Origin: Monosporascus cannonballus
Lineage: Eukaryota > Ascomycota > Sordariomycetes > Xylariales
Assembly (NCBI GenBank): GCA_004154925.1
Contig: QJNS01000135.1
Coordinates: forward strand, 1-64,000
Direction: 5' to 3'
DNA: 64,000 bases
Of this stretch, positions 21,005-33,519 are shown piece by piece. The notes beneath the pieces were generated by a model. It saw nothing but the letters and a program-made list of their open reading frames with translations, was not told the DNA's origin and searched no databases. The stretch's first letter is position 1. Each line of letters starts with the position of its first letter. The position numbers and the translations under genes are program-made.

Positions 21005-24000
21005 CGTTACAAACTTTTATTTAATAATACCGTTAAACTTTAAACAATATTTAATATTGTTAAAATATCGACCAGCATTTAGGAAACCCTTATTTAACAA
21101 TTTTAGGTTCGAATTCGGGAGTTAAAAAAGAAGTTCGACAGCTTAGGGCTAGGCCATTTACCTAACCCTTTTTCGTTTGCATAAAGCTAAAAAAACCAGA
21201 ACCTTACGATAAAAAAGGCAACCTTTAAACCTTTTTGATTTAGGCATAAGTTTATTTTCGTTTCCTAAATTTTAATAACCTAACGGATATGGTCCTAATA
21301 ATAAAAGCATGCTTAATAAGAAATGCGGCTAATTAATTTAAGCTTATTATGAAAAATGTCCTAGAAATAAGAAAAATAAATAAAAAGGATTTTATTAATA
21401 AGATTTTTTTAATTTATATCAATTTCGAAAACAAAATATGCGATAATTTCGGTAATCTGGATAAAAAACGATTAACGATTTAATAATTCCTATAATTCCG
21501 ATAAAAAAGATTTATATCCAAATATGCCGTAACCTTTAAAAGCTTTACAGTTAAGGCAAAATAAAAAAATAACGAAACCGACGCCCTTATCAATATGTTT
21601 TATAAAAAGTTAAAAAATAATATAAAAAATGAAATTATTCGGATTAAACTATTAATTACCTTAAACCGGTATATTACAAAAGGAATTAAAATTAATAATC
21701 GATAATTTGAAAAACGATAGGAAAAAAAAAGATAATACGTTTTACATTCGGAATATAAGTTTAACCAAAGGAAAAAAAAAACGTACCCCTGACTTTTTAC
21801 GGAACGGCGCCAGGATTTATGGAACTCGGCGTTACTTACAAATAAAATAAAAGCCAGATTAAATGCTTTAATTACGGCAAAATAGGATATAAAGTTTATA
21901 AATATAAGAAACCTAAAAAATTACGATAAGATAATTAAATCCCTATACCGGAAGAATAATCCAAAAATAATTAAGAAAACGATAATAAAATTATTAATAT
22001 GATTTAAGCTAAATATATATTAGGTTTATAATAAAAGGTTTAACTAGGATTATTACGATAAGAAATTCGACGAAAAATGCAAAAAGCCAAAAAGTTAATT
22101 CGATAAACGTCGTAAATATAGCAAAAGGCATTATAAGAATAATTATATAAATACCGAGATTGGACAGAAAAACTTTATTCTGGAATATCTGATCGATATG
22201 GTAAAATATACGCCATACATTGTCAACGACGAGAATATCCCGATTACGAAAAATGGAAATAATATATTTACGTACGAATTACTTAAATATATTATAAGGG
22301 ATTTAACTTTCCAAATCGTACCTGGTATAATAAAAATAATAAGTAATAATATCGACAGTTTCGAATCATAACTCTAAAAAATATTTAATAATTAGACGAA
22401 ATAAAAAATTAACTTAAAGGAAAATAATATTTATAAGAAAACCTTTTTTGTTATTATAAATAATGTAATTATTAAATAAAAAAGATTAATCCAGCGTACG
22501 GTAAAAAAATATTATCAAAAAATTATTACGGATTTTTATTTTTAATTGGTATTTATTGCAGATCCCTAAAAAAAAGATTATTAAAAGATACGTTAATTTA
22601 TAAAAACTCTTTAAAACGATAATTAAAATAATACATAATGGAATGTAATTATAAACATAAGAAAATAATTTATTCGATAAAAAAAGGAATTACAAAAGAA
22701 TTAAAAACAATTAATACGGTTTAAAGGCATAATATGCCGATAATAACAATAAATATAATAACTAAACGCGTTAAACGAAGAAATATAAATAAGGTTTAAC
22801 AGATTCAAATAAGAATTAAAAAAATATTACCTGTAAAAAAGCCGCAAAATAACGAAACCTAAAGGAATTAAGGGAAATTCCCAAAAAAGGTTTTAAATAC
22901 GATAATAGGAAATATTAACAACTTTATTACTTTAAATATACGAATCGGAACGTATTAGTATACCATAATAATGGATTGCGAAATTTTGAGTGGAAATTAT
23001 ATTGTACCAGATATAATTAATAAGTTTTAACTATTATAGAAATATAAGTTAGAACTTTATATAACGACAAATACCGAAAGTTAGGAATTCGCTTACGATA
23101 ACGGAAAAATCATATGCAAAATTAATTATTTCGAGATTTTTGTTTAAGGACGATATTAAATAATTAATTTCGATATCGTTTTATTCCGAAATTACGATAT
23201 AATCTTAAAATTACTATAGATACGTTAATACGAAATTTTAATTAACGGAAAAATTAATTAAGTAAAGTTCGTTTTATTCCTCATTAATAAACGAAAAAAA
23301 ATTAAAGTTTTAATATTCGATCGATAATGGCGACAAATACAAATATAAGGATACGATAAATACTTTACTACCTAAAAAAAATAAAATATAAGAAAAGAAA
23401 ATAAGTATTAAAGAAAAATACGACGTATCGTTATTATTATCGAAGCGAAATTAAAGTAATTAAATAATGATTTAAAAAATAATAACCCCAGAAATTAGAA
23501 AATTTAATTAATATATTATTATAATATTACAAATACAAATAGTTTTTTTTAAAAAGGAATTCAATATAAAATTATTAAAATATAGCGAATAAAATTATAA
23601 AATAATTTTTAAAAAAATCTTTAACAGAATTTTACCCCATTTATAATTTTAACGGCAACAAACTGCATATTTTTAAAAAAATACCTAGAAAATCGGTTAC
23701 AAAAAGGATGGATTTGACTTTTGAAGTTACCGGCAAAATACCTTATATTTTTCGTACTTAAAAAGAATAAAAAATTGCGATTTATGGTTAATTATCGATA
23801 ACTGAACGATATTATAATTAAAAATCGAATATTATTATTTTTAATTACGGAAATAAAAAATTAACTTTACGGAACCAAATGGTTTAAGGTATTCGATCTT
23901 AAAGATAAATATAATTTTATTAAGATTAAGAAAAAATACGAATAAAAAATAATTTTCAAAACGAAATACGGATTATTTAAGTATTTAGTTATATTAATAG

Positions 24001-26330
24001 GATTTACGAACATACCAATAACCTTTTAGCGGATAGTAAATTACGTATTACGAAAATACCTTAATATTTTTGTCGTTTATTATTTCGACAACAGTTTCAT
24101 CTTTTTAAAAACGGAAAAAACATACGTAAAATACGTTCATAAAGTTTTTTAAACTTTATAAAACATAGGGTTATTTGTTAACGTAAAAAAAAGTTAGTTC
24201 CATATATAAGAAATAAAATATCTAAGATATATTATTACCTTAAGATATATTAAAATGGACTTTAAAAAAATCGCTGCAATTACAAAATTGCAAATGTTAA
24301 CGATAAATTAAGAAAGTAAAAGCGTTTCTTGGATTCGCCAATTATTATAAAAAATTTATTCGAAACTTTAGTAAAATAATCTTATCTTTAATAAATTTTA
24401 TAAAAAAAAATTCAAATAAACGCCAGATACAAAAAAGGTATTTTAAGATATTAAAAATGCGATTATTAGCGAGCCAGTATTAATTATGTACGATCCAAAC
24501 CGTCCCGTTAAGCTAAAAACCGATATTTCGGATTACGTATTAGGCGTAATAATTGGATAACGAAATAATTAAGGCAAATTGTATATTATTGCATTTTTTT
24601 TATATAAGTTAAAAGGAGCCGAATTTAATTACGGCATTCTAGATAAGGAATTTATAACTATTATTATGGCATTTCGAGAATTTAGACATTTCCTAAAGAA
24701 AAGCTTATACCAAGTTAAAATTTATACGGATTATCAAAATTTTACCCGATTTACTACGATTAAAAAACTTATAAGACGATAATTAAGATATGTAGAAAAA
24801 TTGGCGAATTTCGATTTTGTTATTATCAATAAAAAAGGATTAAAAAACGGCAAAACAAATGCTTTAAGCAGATAACCAGATTTCGAAAAAAAATTAATTA
24901 AAATTAATTATATAATTTTTAATACCACTACAAAGAGATATTTACGCTTACGATAAATTACGATAATTCGGGCAATACTTTACGATATGCATTAAAGAAT
25001 TTAATAACATAACGACGGTCTCTTAGGAAACCAAAAAAACGGACAAAATACAAGTTCTAAAAAAATATCAAAAAGATTTAATACGAAAAATATACGAATA
25101 TCAATTACATAAATATCTAGGGATTTACAAAACCCTAAAAAAACTTTAACGCATATATTTTTTTCCCAAAATAAAATTAACAACACAAAAAATTATACGG
25201 CAATACGATATTTGCGTCAAAGCAAAGACTCGACGATACAAACCATACGGAAAGTTACAGTTATTACTAATCGCAAAGCGACTATAATATTTAATTATAT
25301 TTGATTTTATTATTAAGTTTTTATATTAAAAGATTTAATTACCGGAATATATTACGATAATATTTTCGTAATAATCGATCGATTTACGAAATTTTCCTAT
25401 TTTTTACCATATTATATGGACATAAATACCGAATAATTGGCATATATTTTCTTTAAATACATTTTCAGCGTATATGGATTATTAATAGAAATTATATTAA
25501 ATAAAGGATCAATTTTCGCATTTAAGTTTTGGCAAAGTTTTATAATATAAATCGGCCTAAATTACAAATTATCCAGCGTATTTAAACCTTAAACGGATGG
25601 AAAAATAAAATGAATAAACCAAATTTTGGAAACCTATTTACGATATTACATTAATTACGAATAAAATAATTAAGTCAAAAAATTACCGATTATTCAGTTA
25701 ATTTATAATATTAATTATTACGAAAATATTAGAATAATATTTGCGAACGCAAATTTTGGTTTTATTCCAAAAATTTATAGAAAAACGCGCGACGACGGTT
25801 TAATTAATATCAACACAATTTTTATATTAAAATAATTACGACAGCTATATCAAAAAATAAAAATAAAACTGGAATTTATACGAAATCAAATAAGTAAATA
25901 TTATAATTAAAAAAGGTTAAAGGGACCAACTTTCGAAAAAGGGGAAATGGTTTTCCTTGCCATAAAAAACATTCAGATAAAACAACTTAGCAAAAAATTC
26001 GATTTTAAATATATCGGTTTATATAAAATCGCCAAGAAAATTTTAAGAAATAATTATTAATTGGAATTTTGACCGAAAATTAAATTTTATCTAATTTTTT
26101 ACGTTTTTTTATTCGAATCAGTAACAGATACGATTAAGGTATATATGGTATAAAATAATATGGAAGTAAAAAACAAATAGGTATACGAAATGGAAAAAAT
26201 TTTCGATATGCAAAAATAAAACGAATTTACTTAATACCTGATTAAATAAAAAAAGCACTCAGATTCCAAAAATACCTGAAAACCCGCCAAAAATCTTATT
26301 AGCGCTTAGTAACTATTAAAAATTTTTACT
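21005..26330 (+). pseudogene. Gypsy-1 gag-pol, RIP-inactivated
   Basis: Recognisable plus-strand landmarks are listed in order. The gag zinc knuckle at 21861-21908 reads KCFNYGKIGYKVYKYKK, with three of four CCHC ligands replaced by Tyr. The reverse-transcriptase active site at 24081-24092 reads YFDN instead of YLDD. The RT/RNase H junction at 24320-24560 includes LKTDISDYVLGVIIG. The integrase core lies around 25200-25650, with NKGS where DxGS is expected. The C-terminal chromodomain at about 26180-26315 has SKNT.KPAKNLISA. Stops are numerous and almost all TAA or TAG. No product is possible. Confidence 0.9.
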
Positions 26331-26339
26331 AATAACGAC

Positions 26340-26928
26340 GGGTGCGTTCTAATTAACAGTTAATTAGTTAATAGCCGAGATATTGGGCCAATCGATTGCG
26401 GCCTGCGTTAATATAGTAACCGTAACGGCGGCCTTTAATTATTTTTATTCCCAACATTTTTATTTTTTTAGTTCGTTTAACGATTAAAATCTACGTTATA
26501 TTATAATAACACCTTTCGAACGAATTAGCGCCTTTTGCTTACGTAAACGAATAAAACGAAAAAAAACTTTATTTATGTTTTCTTAATATTTACGTTAAAT
26601 TTCGAGGTAAAACCGTTAAAATTTTAATAATCGCTTTTTAATAAGCGCTTTTTTACATTTTAAACGTTAATATTCGTAACGAATATTTTGCAAGGAAAAA
26701 AATAAGTATACCGGTATTATTATAGGATCGATTTCGGTTAATATATTTCTTATACCTTAAAACATTTTCTATTATTTTACACTTTATGTTTTTCGAAAAA
26801 TAATAAAAGCAAAACATAATTTCGTAACCAAATTCGTTAAAGGTTTTTACGAGGTTAACATAATAAACGGTAGAAAAACGGGGAACGCGACGAATTTTAA
26901 AAATACGAAACGATATGATTAAAAGCAA
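26340..26928 (-). pseudogene. Gypsy-1 antisense accessory reading frame
   Basis: On the strand opposite to gag-pol, between the chromodomain and the 3' LTR. The open part at 26653-26928 contains VLRYKKYINRNRSYNN, matching VFRYKEYIRQGRSYNG in the antisense frame of Gypsy-2. Function unknown. Confidence 0.6.
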
Positions 26929-27005
26929 AAAAAGGGATATTTACTAAACAAAAAAAGGGAAAAAAAAGAAATCTTAAGGGTAAGATTTGGGGAAAGGGAA
27001 AATCA

Positions 27006-27406
27006 TATTACGACCCGACAAACTCCGGTCTCAAAAAACGGTCAGGCAAGGAGCATACGGGCCACCTCCCGGGTTACATAACTATAATCACTGCCAAGCC
27101 AGTAATTATTAATAATCAAAAATAATCCCAAATAATCGTAATTATTATTAACGGCGTAATTAGGAATAATTAAGCCAAAAAGGAAAAGGATATATATGCT
27201 TATTATTTCCATAATTTAAATAACTTTAGCTTGCAATATTCATCAATACCAAATATTTGCACTATAACCGTTCGTTACCTAAAACGCCCTTGGTATTACG
27301 AAACGTAATACGTACTGTATCTATTGCTCAGATTCCCACGATACTTCTGCCAACATAAACCCGTCGACTTAGGTTTAATAGTTGGTTAAACCGCCTAGCC
27401 GTCACA
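27006..27406 (+). repeat. Gypsy-1 3' LTR (U3 type A)
   Basis: 401 bp, starting TATTACGACCCGAC (first TG changed to TA) and ending CTAGCCGTCACA. Pairs with 20604-21004 at equal length. Confidence 0.93.
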
Positions 27407-27411
27407 ATAAG

Positions 27412-30400
27412 TTCCTAATTAATACTTAATAAAAATATTAAGAAATATTAAAGCAAATTTCGAAATTTGGCAAAAACGTAAACGAATATATCGTAAAATA
27501 ATAAAAGATTATAATTTTGGAATAACGATATGGTATTTTAAAACCAAAAACGATAATTATATTGGTTAACAACTTATATATAATATTAAGCCTTAGAGTT
27601 AGGACCTAAATTATTATTTTCTAACTGGTAAAAAAGGCTAAGATCGATATTAGGACAATTAATTTCCAAAAAATAACAGTTAATTTTCTGGAATATTAGG
27701 CTATAATCTATTTCCCGTTAATATTGCGAAATATTAAGGCAAAGTTTTTAATTTTTCATGTAATTCCGGCAGACCAATTTATTTAAGATAATTTTAATTA
27801 AGAAAGAATTAAGCTTATTAATTCCCAGCTACAAAGGAAAATTCCGGTACAAAGGCAAAAACAAAGTAATCGTAAAGGTTTTTATGCGAACCGAAACGTT
27901 AATAAAAAAACGTAACGAATTAAATACTCAAGATATCTGTTATAAGGTTTATTTAAACTTTTATTATATATTACGTTAATAATTTTATAACTTCTGTAAT
28001 AAAGCTTTAATACGTTTTCGTTTTAATTACAAAATAATAAAATTAATTTATTAACAATTCTTTTTAATTAATCCGTAAAGGAAAAAATCGAATGGTTATT
28101 AAAAATTTGGAAAAGCTAATTATTTTAGAAATTAAATTATTTTTAAAAGGAATAAAGCGAACATTAACGTACTCTTTGATTAGTTATACACGCGATACGA
28201 TAAACGTTTTGTTTTACTTCTTAAAAATTTTTTTATCCTGGATTTAAGATCGACAATATATATATTTAACGCAATTTACAAGTTTTTTAATTATAGACTT
28301 ATTATATAAAACGATAAAATTTACGTAATTAATAATTGTATCCCGATTAGTAATTACGGAAAAGTAAATATATTATTTCGAAACTCTAATAATATAAGAA
28401 CATTATATTTATACGATATAACTTATTATAAGAATTTCGCGTATAACTTAATATTATTCTAACAGTTCCGAAAAAAATATTAATACGATAATAAAGAAAA
28501 TAATAATTATATTCGAAATAAATACAATTAAATTATTATTACGGTAATAAATAAATTTAATTAATTCGTTTTCGAAAATATCGACATAATAATTTTTAAT
28601 ATAATATTTACGGCTTATAAATAAAACGCTAATTTAAGGATTATCAGATTATTACGTACTGATAGTAAGATTATATGGCATTTACGTTTAGGTTATTTAG
28701 GCTTTAAAGTAATTATTTAACTTTTGTTTTATTTAAAAGGGGTACGATTAAAAGGCCTTACGACGGTTAAGTATCGGATTTATAACAAAACAAAAGTTAA
28801 AAGATAAATATATTATATATCGAAAAAAAAAGAATTTTTCAATTAGGTTAAAGAATAGCCGTCGACTTTATAGATTTCGAGGGAGATCCGGAAAGATATA
28901 AATACGTAATATTCGTTATCGATAAATATTTAGAATATATATTTTAAAAATCGAAAATAAAATACCTTAATTAATATATTTCGACATTTTTAGGCGTTTT
29001 TAAGAATTAGAATAAGGTTTTTTTATAAGTAATTAAATCCGATAACGAAATTTTAAAAAATTATTTATTTCGAAATACGTTATAATTTTTTTAGTATTAG
29101 ATTAAAACTTTTAAAATCTTATACCTAAGCCCAAAATAAGGATATAAAAAGTTGAAGGAGTATAATTAAGAAAAAGAATAACTGTAATACGAAATAACTT
29201 TAAGTTACTTTTATTCTTAATCGTATATATCTTTAAAGCGATAATATATTTATATAACTATTTTTTAAATACGGATTCTTTTAATAAAGTTTATACGAAA
29301 TTTATTATATTTATTTGGCGTATAAAGACGGTATTATAATGCTTGATCGTGAATTATAGCAAGCATATTTACGAATTTACGACTATATAATTTATATTAT
29401 AACGAAAACCGTTATTAAAAAAATAAAAGTTTTAAAAATTAAATTTAAAACTTTAAATCAGTTATTTTCTTAGTTACCGATTAACGAATATTTACGACAT
29501 TTGGAATTTTTTAACGAATAAGGTTATTAATATTCGAAACGCATAATTTAATAAAAACGTTATTTTTTCGAAAATATTAAGAATTTTAAGAACGATCTTA
29601 AATATATTAGTAAAAACAAATTATAACGTATCTTTTTAATAAGTATTTATATTTAATTAAATTATAAATTACCTAAATAACCATATATAAAAGGAAAATA
29701 AAACTTAAGTGAAATAATTTAATTACTGGTTGGACCGAAAACTTTGGAATAAAATGATACTAAGGCGAAATATGTATAAGATAAATAGAAATAAATATGT
29801 TCGCAAAAATTTAATTACCTTTATACGACCGTTATATTCGTATTATTTTTATCTCTTAAGCTACTCTTTTAACGTTTGCATTAATAATTATTACAATTAT
29901 TATATCGATAGAAAAAATAAAAATAGATTTAAGTTTTTATTATATTATTTAACCCAGAATAACGGTAAACATTATAGGAACCTTATAAGTTGTAAACGTA
30001 AGTTTTCCGTATATTCCATGCCGAAATGATATTATGCGAAATGATTATAAGGTATAAAAAACCGTTTTTAACGTAAAACGATTGGCTTATTTTGTAAGAA
30101 CTTTTGATAATCGTTCAGTATATTGCGGAAATTTAAAAAAGTTAATTATCCGAAATACGTATTACCTTAATCGCAAAGGTTTTCATTTATTAATATACGA
30201 AAAAATATTTAAATTACACAACCGGATATATAAACGTAATATATTTTTATTATCGTAAGGCTCTAAAACATTAAATATATATTCCTTAAAGTAAAGGTTT
30301 TCAAAAACCGAAAAAACCTATTTTTAAATTTATAAAAATATATAATTCTGAGAAACCTTTAATTAGTCTGTTATTAAAGGAAAATAAATTTTAAAATATA

Positions 30401-31948
30401 TATAAATATATATTTATAAGTTCGACAAAAACGATTAGTTTTAAAAATACAAAGTTCGATTTTTAATACGTCGTAATTAACAGCTAAAAAACGAATATAA
30501 TAATATATATATGTTTTCGTTTGCTGGAAAATTCTTCCGAATATTAATTATTATTATAATCAGATTTAACTTGGAACTTAAATAATATAATATTATTAAC
30601 GTTTTCGTTGACGTAAATCTTCTTTATAATATATATAAAAATACTTCCAGGGCACTTATATCGTAATAAAGTTTTATAAATTAAAAAAGCCCTATAGAGC
30701 TTAAAAATATTACCGTTATTATAACAGAAAGATTTTACCAACATATTAAAGGATTTAGGATTTAACCCCGTTCTTTATAAGCCTTATTATTTTTTTCGTT
30801 GAAGGGCATTTTTTTTACGTTAATAATATTATCGTTACGTACTATAAAAAAAGTTAATATTTCGTCGACAAAGTAATTTATTAAATTAAGAAATTATATA
30901 TTTTATTAAAAGATAAAAAAGTTTAATAATTTCTTGGTATTAAAATAATTAAAGATTATATTAAATAGAAAATGTAATTATCTTAATTTAAATTTTTAAA
31001 TAAACTAATTAATTTTATCCCTAAAATATATTTAAATAACTTTTTAAATTCGCCAATAGTTAACGTTAAATTATTATCCAACTTTAATTTAATTAATCCA
31101 AATTTAATTAATACATATTAAAGAAAATAAGCTTAATTTTTTTAGGTAACGATTAATACTCGATCCGATATATTCTTTGCCGTATCCCGATTAATACGAT
31201 ATAACTTAAACCTTAATACCATATATTAGAAAACGGTTAATTAAATTATGTTATACCTGATCAGAACCAAAATATGAGTTCTGGAATTCGGCGGAAAAGA
31301 TTTAATAAATATATAAAATAACGTTTTCTTTTGCGGAAAATATTATCGACCGAAAAGATTCTTAAATATATATTATAAAGCGGTTTAAAGAATTAATCGG
31401 ATAAAAAGTAAATAAACAAAATATAATAATTATTTTTATAATCAAAATAAAATTAATAGTTTTTACGTAAACTACTAAAAAAACTCTTTTTATTTTTCGA
31501 TTAATTATAAAACTAAAAAGTAACCTAAAAAGAAACCGTTAAATATATAATATAACAATTTACAACTTATATAGCTAATTAATTTAAATATTGTCGTTTT
31601 TATAACGAAATTACGATATTTTAATATATATAATTATTAATTACAAAAACTGAATAAAAAAACTTAATTAAAATAATTTATATATTTACAGAAACTATAC
31701 TAGCAAATAGATTAACAAAAACCTTATTACGAAAAGCCTTTAAGCATTTTAAAAAGCAACTAAAATTAATAAATATTACGGAAGCCCTTAAACAGTAGAA
31801 TAACATTTTACGGGTAATTTTCAAGGAAAATTTGATTAATAAAAAAGATTTAATCGCTGGAAAAAAAGTAAAATAGATAATTGCAGCTTTAGCAAATGAT
31901 AAAAAGTAATAATTAATACCCTAAATGTTTCAAGACGTTAAGGGAGTA
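27412..31948 (+). pseudogene. Copia pol, RIP-inactivated
   Basis: Plus-strand landmarks follow. An integrase segment lies at about 28850-29000 (VDFIDFEGDPERYKYVIFVI). The reverse transcriptase lies at about 30450-31080, with active site YVNN in place of YVDD at 30826-30837, followed by NNFLGIKIIKDYI. The RNase H region at about 31140-31760 (TRSDIFFAVSRLIRYN) is typical of Copia. Many TAA/TAG stops. The gag portion lies left of Gypsy-1 (19988-20603). Confidence 0.85.
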
Positions 31949-32108
31949 TATTAGCTAGCCAGATGTGCTATAGCACACCAAATACTGAAAGGTCACCTTC
32001 TGATCGAAACATATACTCCGTTACTAAGCTACACAAAAGTAGTACGCGTTACGAGAACGCACGCAATTAGTTGAATACAACAACAACTGATATCCCCTAT
32101 ATCTGACA
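31949..32108 (+). repeat. Copia 3' LTR
   Basis: 160 bp, starting TATTAGCTAGC (RIP-changed TGTCAGCTAGC) and ending ATCTGACA. Followed by GTATT. Confidence 0.88.
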
Positions 32109-32522
32109 GTATTCCTGACGACTGGTTAACCTCGGACCCCATCTAATGAATTACCCTAGCAATAAATAAGACTTTTCTCTACAACAACAACTACCCCTAT
32201 AACAACACTCTGCGATAACTCCATAACCCTTTAATTAATTGATTTCAGGTAAAGATGGTTAATTTCAACCGTAAGCGCAGAATTCAGGATACTAAGGACT
32301 TTATTGCGAAAGGTAGTTCCGAGGCCCTAATAAGCGCGCGATTCGAAATACCTCAATTAACCCTGTTACATTACGTTTATGGTATTAAATCGCGTTCCGA
32401 AACTCAAAATAACGCGCGTAAATTATCGGATTAGAAAAAAAAATAAATTTATTAATTAAATATTACATAAAGAAATATACGGCCGCGCCTTCATAAAAAT
32501 CCAAATCCGTCAGATAATAAAA

Positions 32523-32872
32523 TGTGACGGCTAGGCGGTTTAACCAATTATTAAACTTTAAGTCAACGGGTTTATGTTGGCAGGAGTATCGTGGGAATCT
32601 GCGCAATAGATATAGTAACGTATTACGTTTTGTAATATTAAGGGTGCCTTAGGTAACGAATTGTTATTGCAAGCTAAAGTTATCTAAATTATGGAATTAA
32701 TAAGCGTATATATCTTTCTCCTTTAGCTGGCTTATTACCAGTAAGTTGGTGATCCGGCTTACTGGCTCACTACCAGTGAGTTGGTGATCCATTACGTAAC
32801 CTAATCCATATAGTTTTCTTGGCCTTTTTGTTACGATTGTTTCTAAAGGCCGTAATTTGTTAGGTCGTAATA
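32523..32872 (-). repeat. Gypsy-2 3' LTR (left copy, U3 type B)
   Basis: 350 bp, TGTGACGGCTAGGCGG..GGTCGTAATA as read on the plus strand. The U3 part holds two copies of an ACCAGTAAGTTGGTGATCC-like unit. Confidence 0.92.
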
Positions 32873-32959
32873 CGATCTCCCTTTTCCCAAAATCTTGCCC
32901 TTAAGATTTCTTTTTTTCTGATAACTTTTTTTTTACATACCTTTAATATGTTTTCCGGT

Positions 32960-33517
32960 ATGTCCAAAGGTCGTTTTCGTAAATCCGAATAACGATTTGC
33001 CTTGGTTAATTTAATTGAATTCGAAGGTTTTGACGCGATACTTTGTTTTTTTTATTTTGTTCGGCAGTTTATTTATTAAATAATGAATAGGGTTTTTCGT
33101 TATAAGGAATATATCCGTCAAGGTCGTTCGTATAACGGGATAAAAGTCCTTGTTTTTATGATTAATTGCTATATCGCAGAATCGAAAAGATTAAAAGAAA
33201 AAAAGCTAGCGGCCGAAAAATCTTTGTCCGAAATTTTTGCGTATTTTTTTTATATACGTCGTTAGCGTTAATATTATTAATTTTAGGGTACGAAGTTTGT
33301 TAATTGTACCTTTTAATCTTTAGATAATTTTAACGATTTTACGCAGTTAAAATCGGAATCCGTAATCGAAGTTCAGGCCTTAAATGGGGTGGACGTTATT
33401 GATTGGAATGCGGTGGACCAAGGGTTTCTTTCCGTGGATCCCGTGGACTGGGATGTTATTATTTCGGGTGGTTCCGCCGTTGCTGGTAAAAGGTCTTTAA
33501 CAGGCGTTAGGCGTTAG
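32960..33517 (+). pseudogene. Gypsy-2 antisense accessory reading frame, 186 codons
   Basis: Plus-strand frame opposite to the element's gag-pol, from ATG 32960 (MSKGRFRKSE) to TAG 33515-33517. About nine internal stops are all TAA or TAG, as expected from CAA and CAG. Conserved blocks are FRYKEYIRQGRSYNGIKV, AAEKSLSEIFAYF and, near the end, VDPVDWDV..SLTGVRR. Its 3' end overlaps the antisense of the chromodomain C-terminus. Homologous frames occur at the same place in Gypsy-1, -4 and -5. Function unknown. Confidence 0.65.
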
Positions 33518-33519
33518 TG

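Larger units (their letters stand above)
20604..27406 (+). mobile_element. Gypsy-1: Ty3/Gypsy chromovirus, 6.8 kb, TSD ATAAG
   Basis: Complete nested element with 401-bp LTRs (20604-21004 and 27006-27406). It is flanked by perfect ATAAG duplications (20599-20603 and 27407-27411) inside the Copia gag region. Internal order on the plus strand is gag with zinc knuckle, reverse transcriptase, RNase H, integrase, chromodomain, then an antisense reading frame before the 3' LTR. Confidence 0.95.
19826..32108 (+). mobile_element. Ty1/Copia retrotransposon, RIP-degraded, with Gypsy-1 nested inside
   Basis: Bounded by two direct LTRs (19826-19987 and 31949-32108) with TGTCAG..CTGACA ends. The flanking 5-mers are GTTTT (left) and GTATT (right), a TSD with one mismatch. 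Removing Gypsy-1 plus its TSD leaves about 5.5 kb, normal for Copia. The internal order gag, integrase, reverse transcriptase, RNase H is recognisable through RIP damage. All frames are closed by TAA/TAG. Inserted into the unassigned coding relic to its left. Confidence 0.88.
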
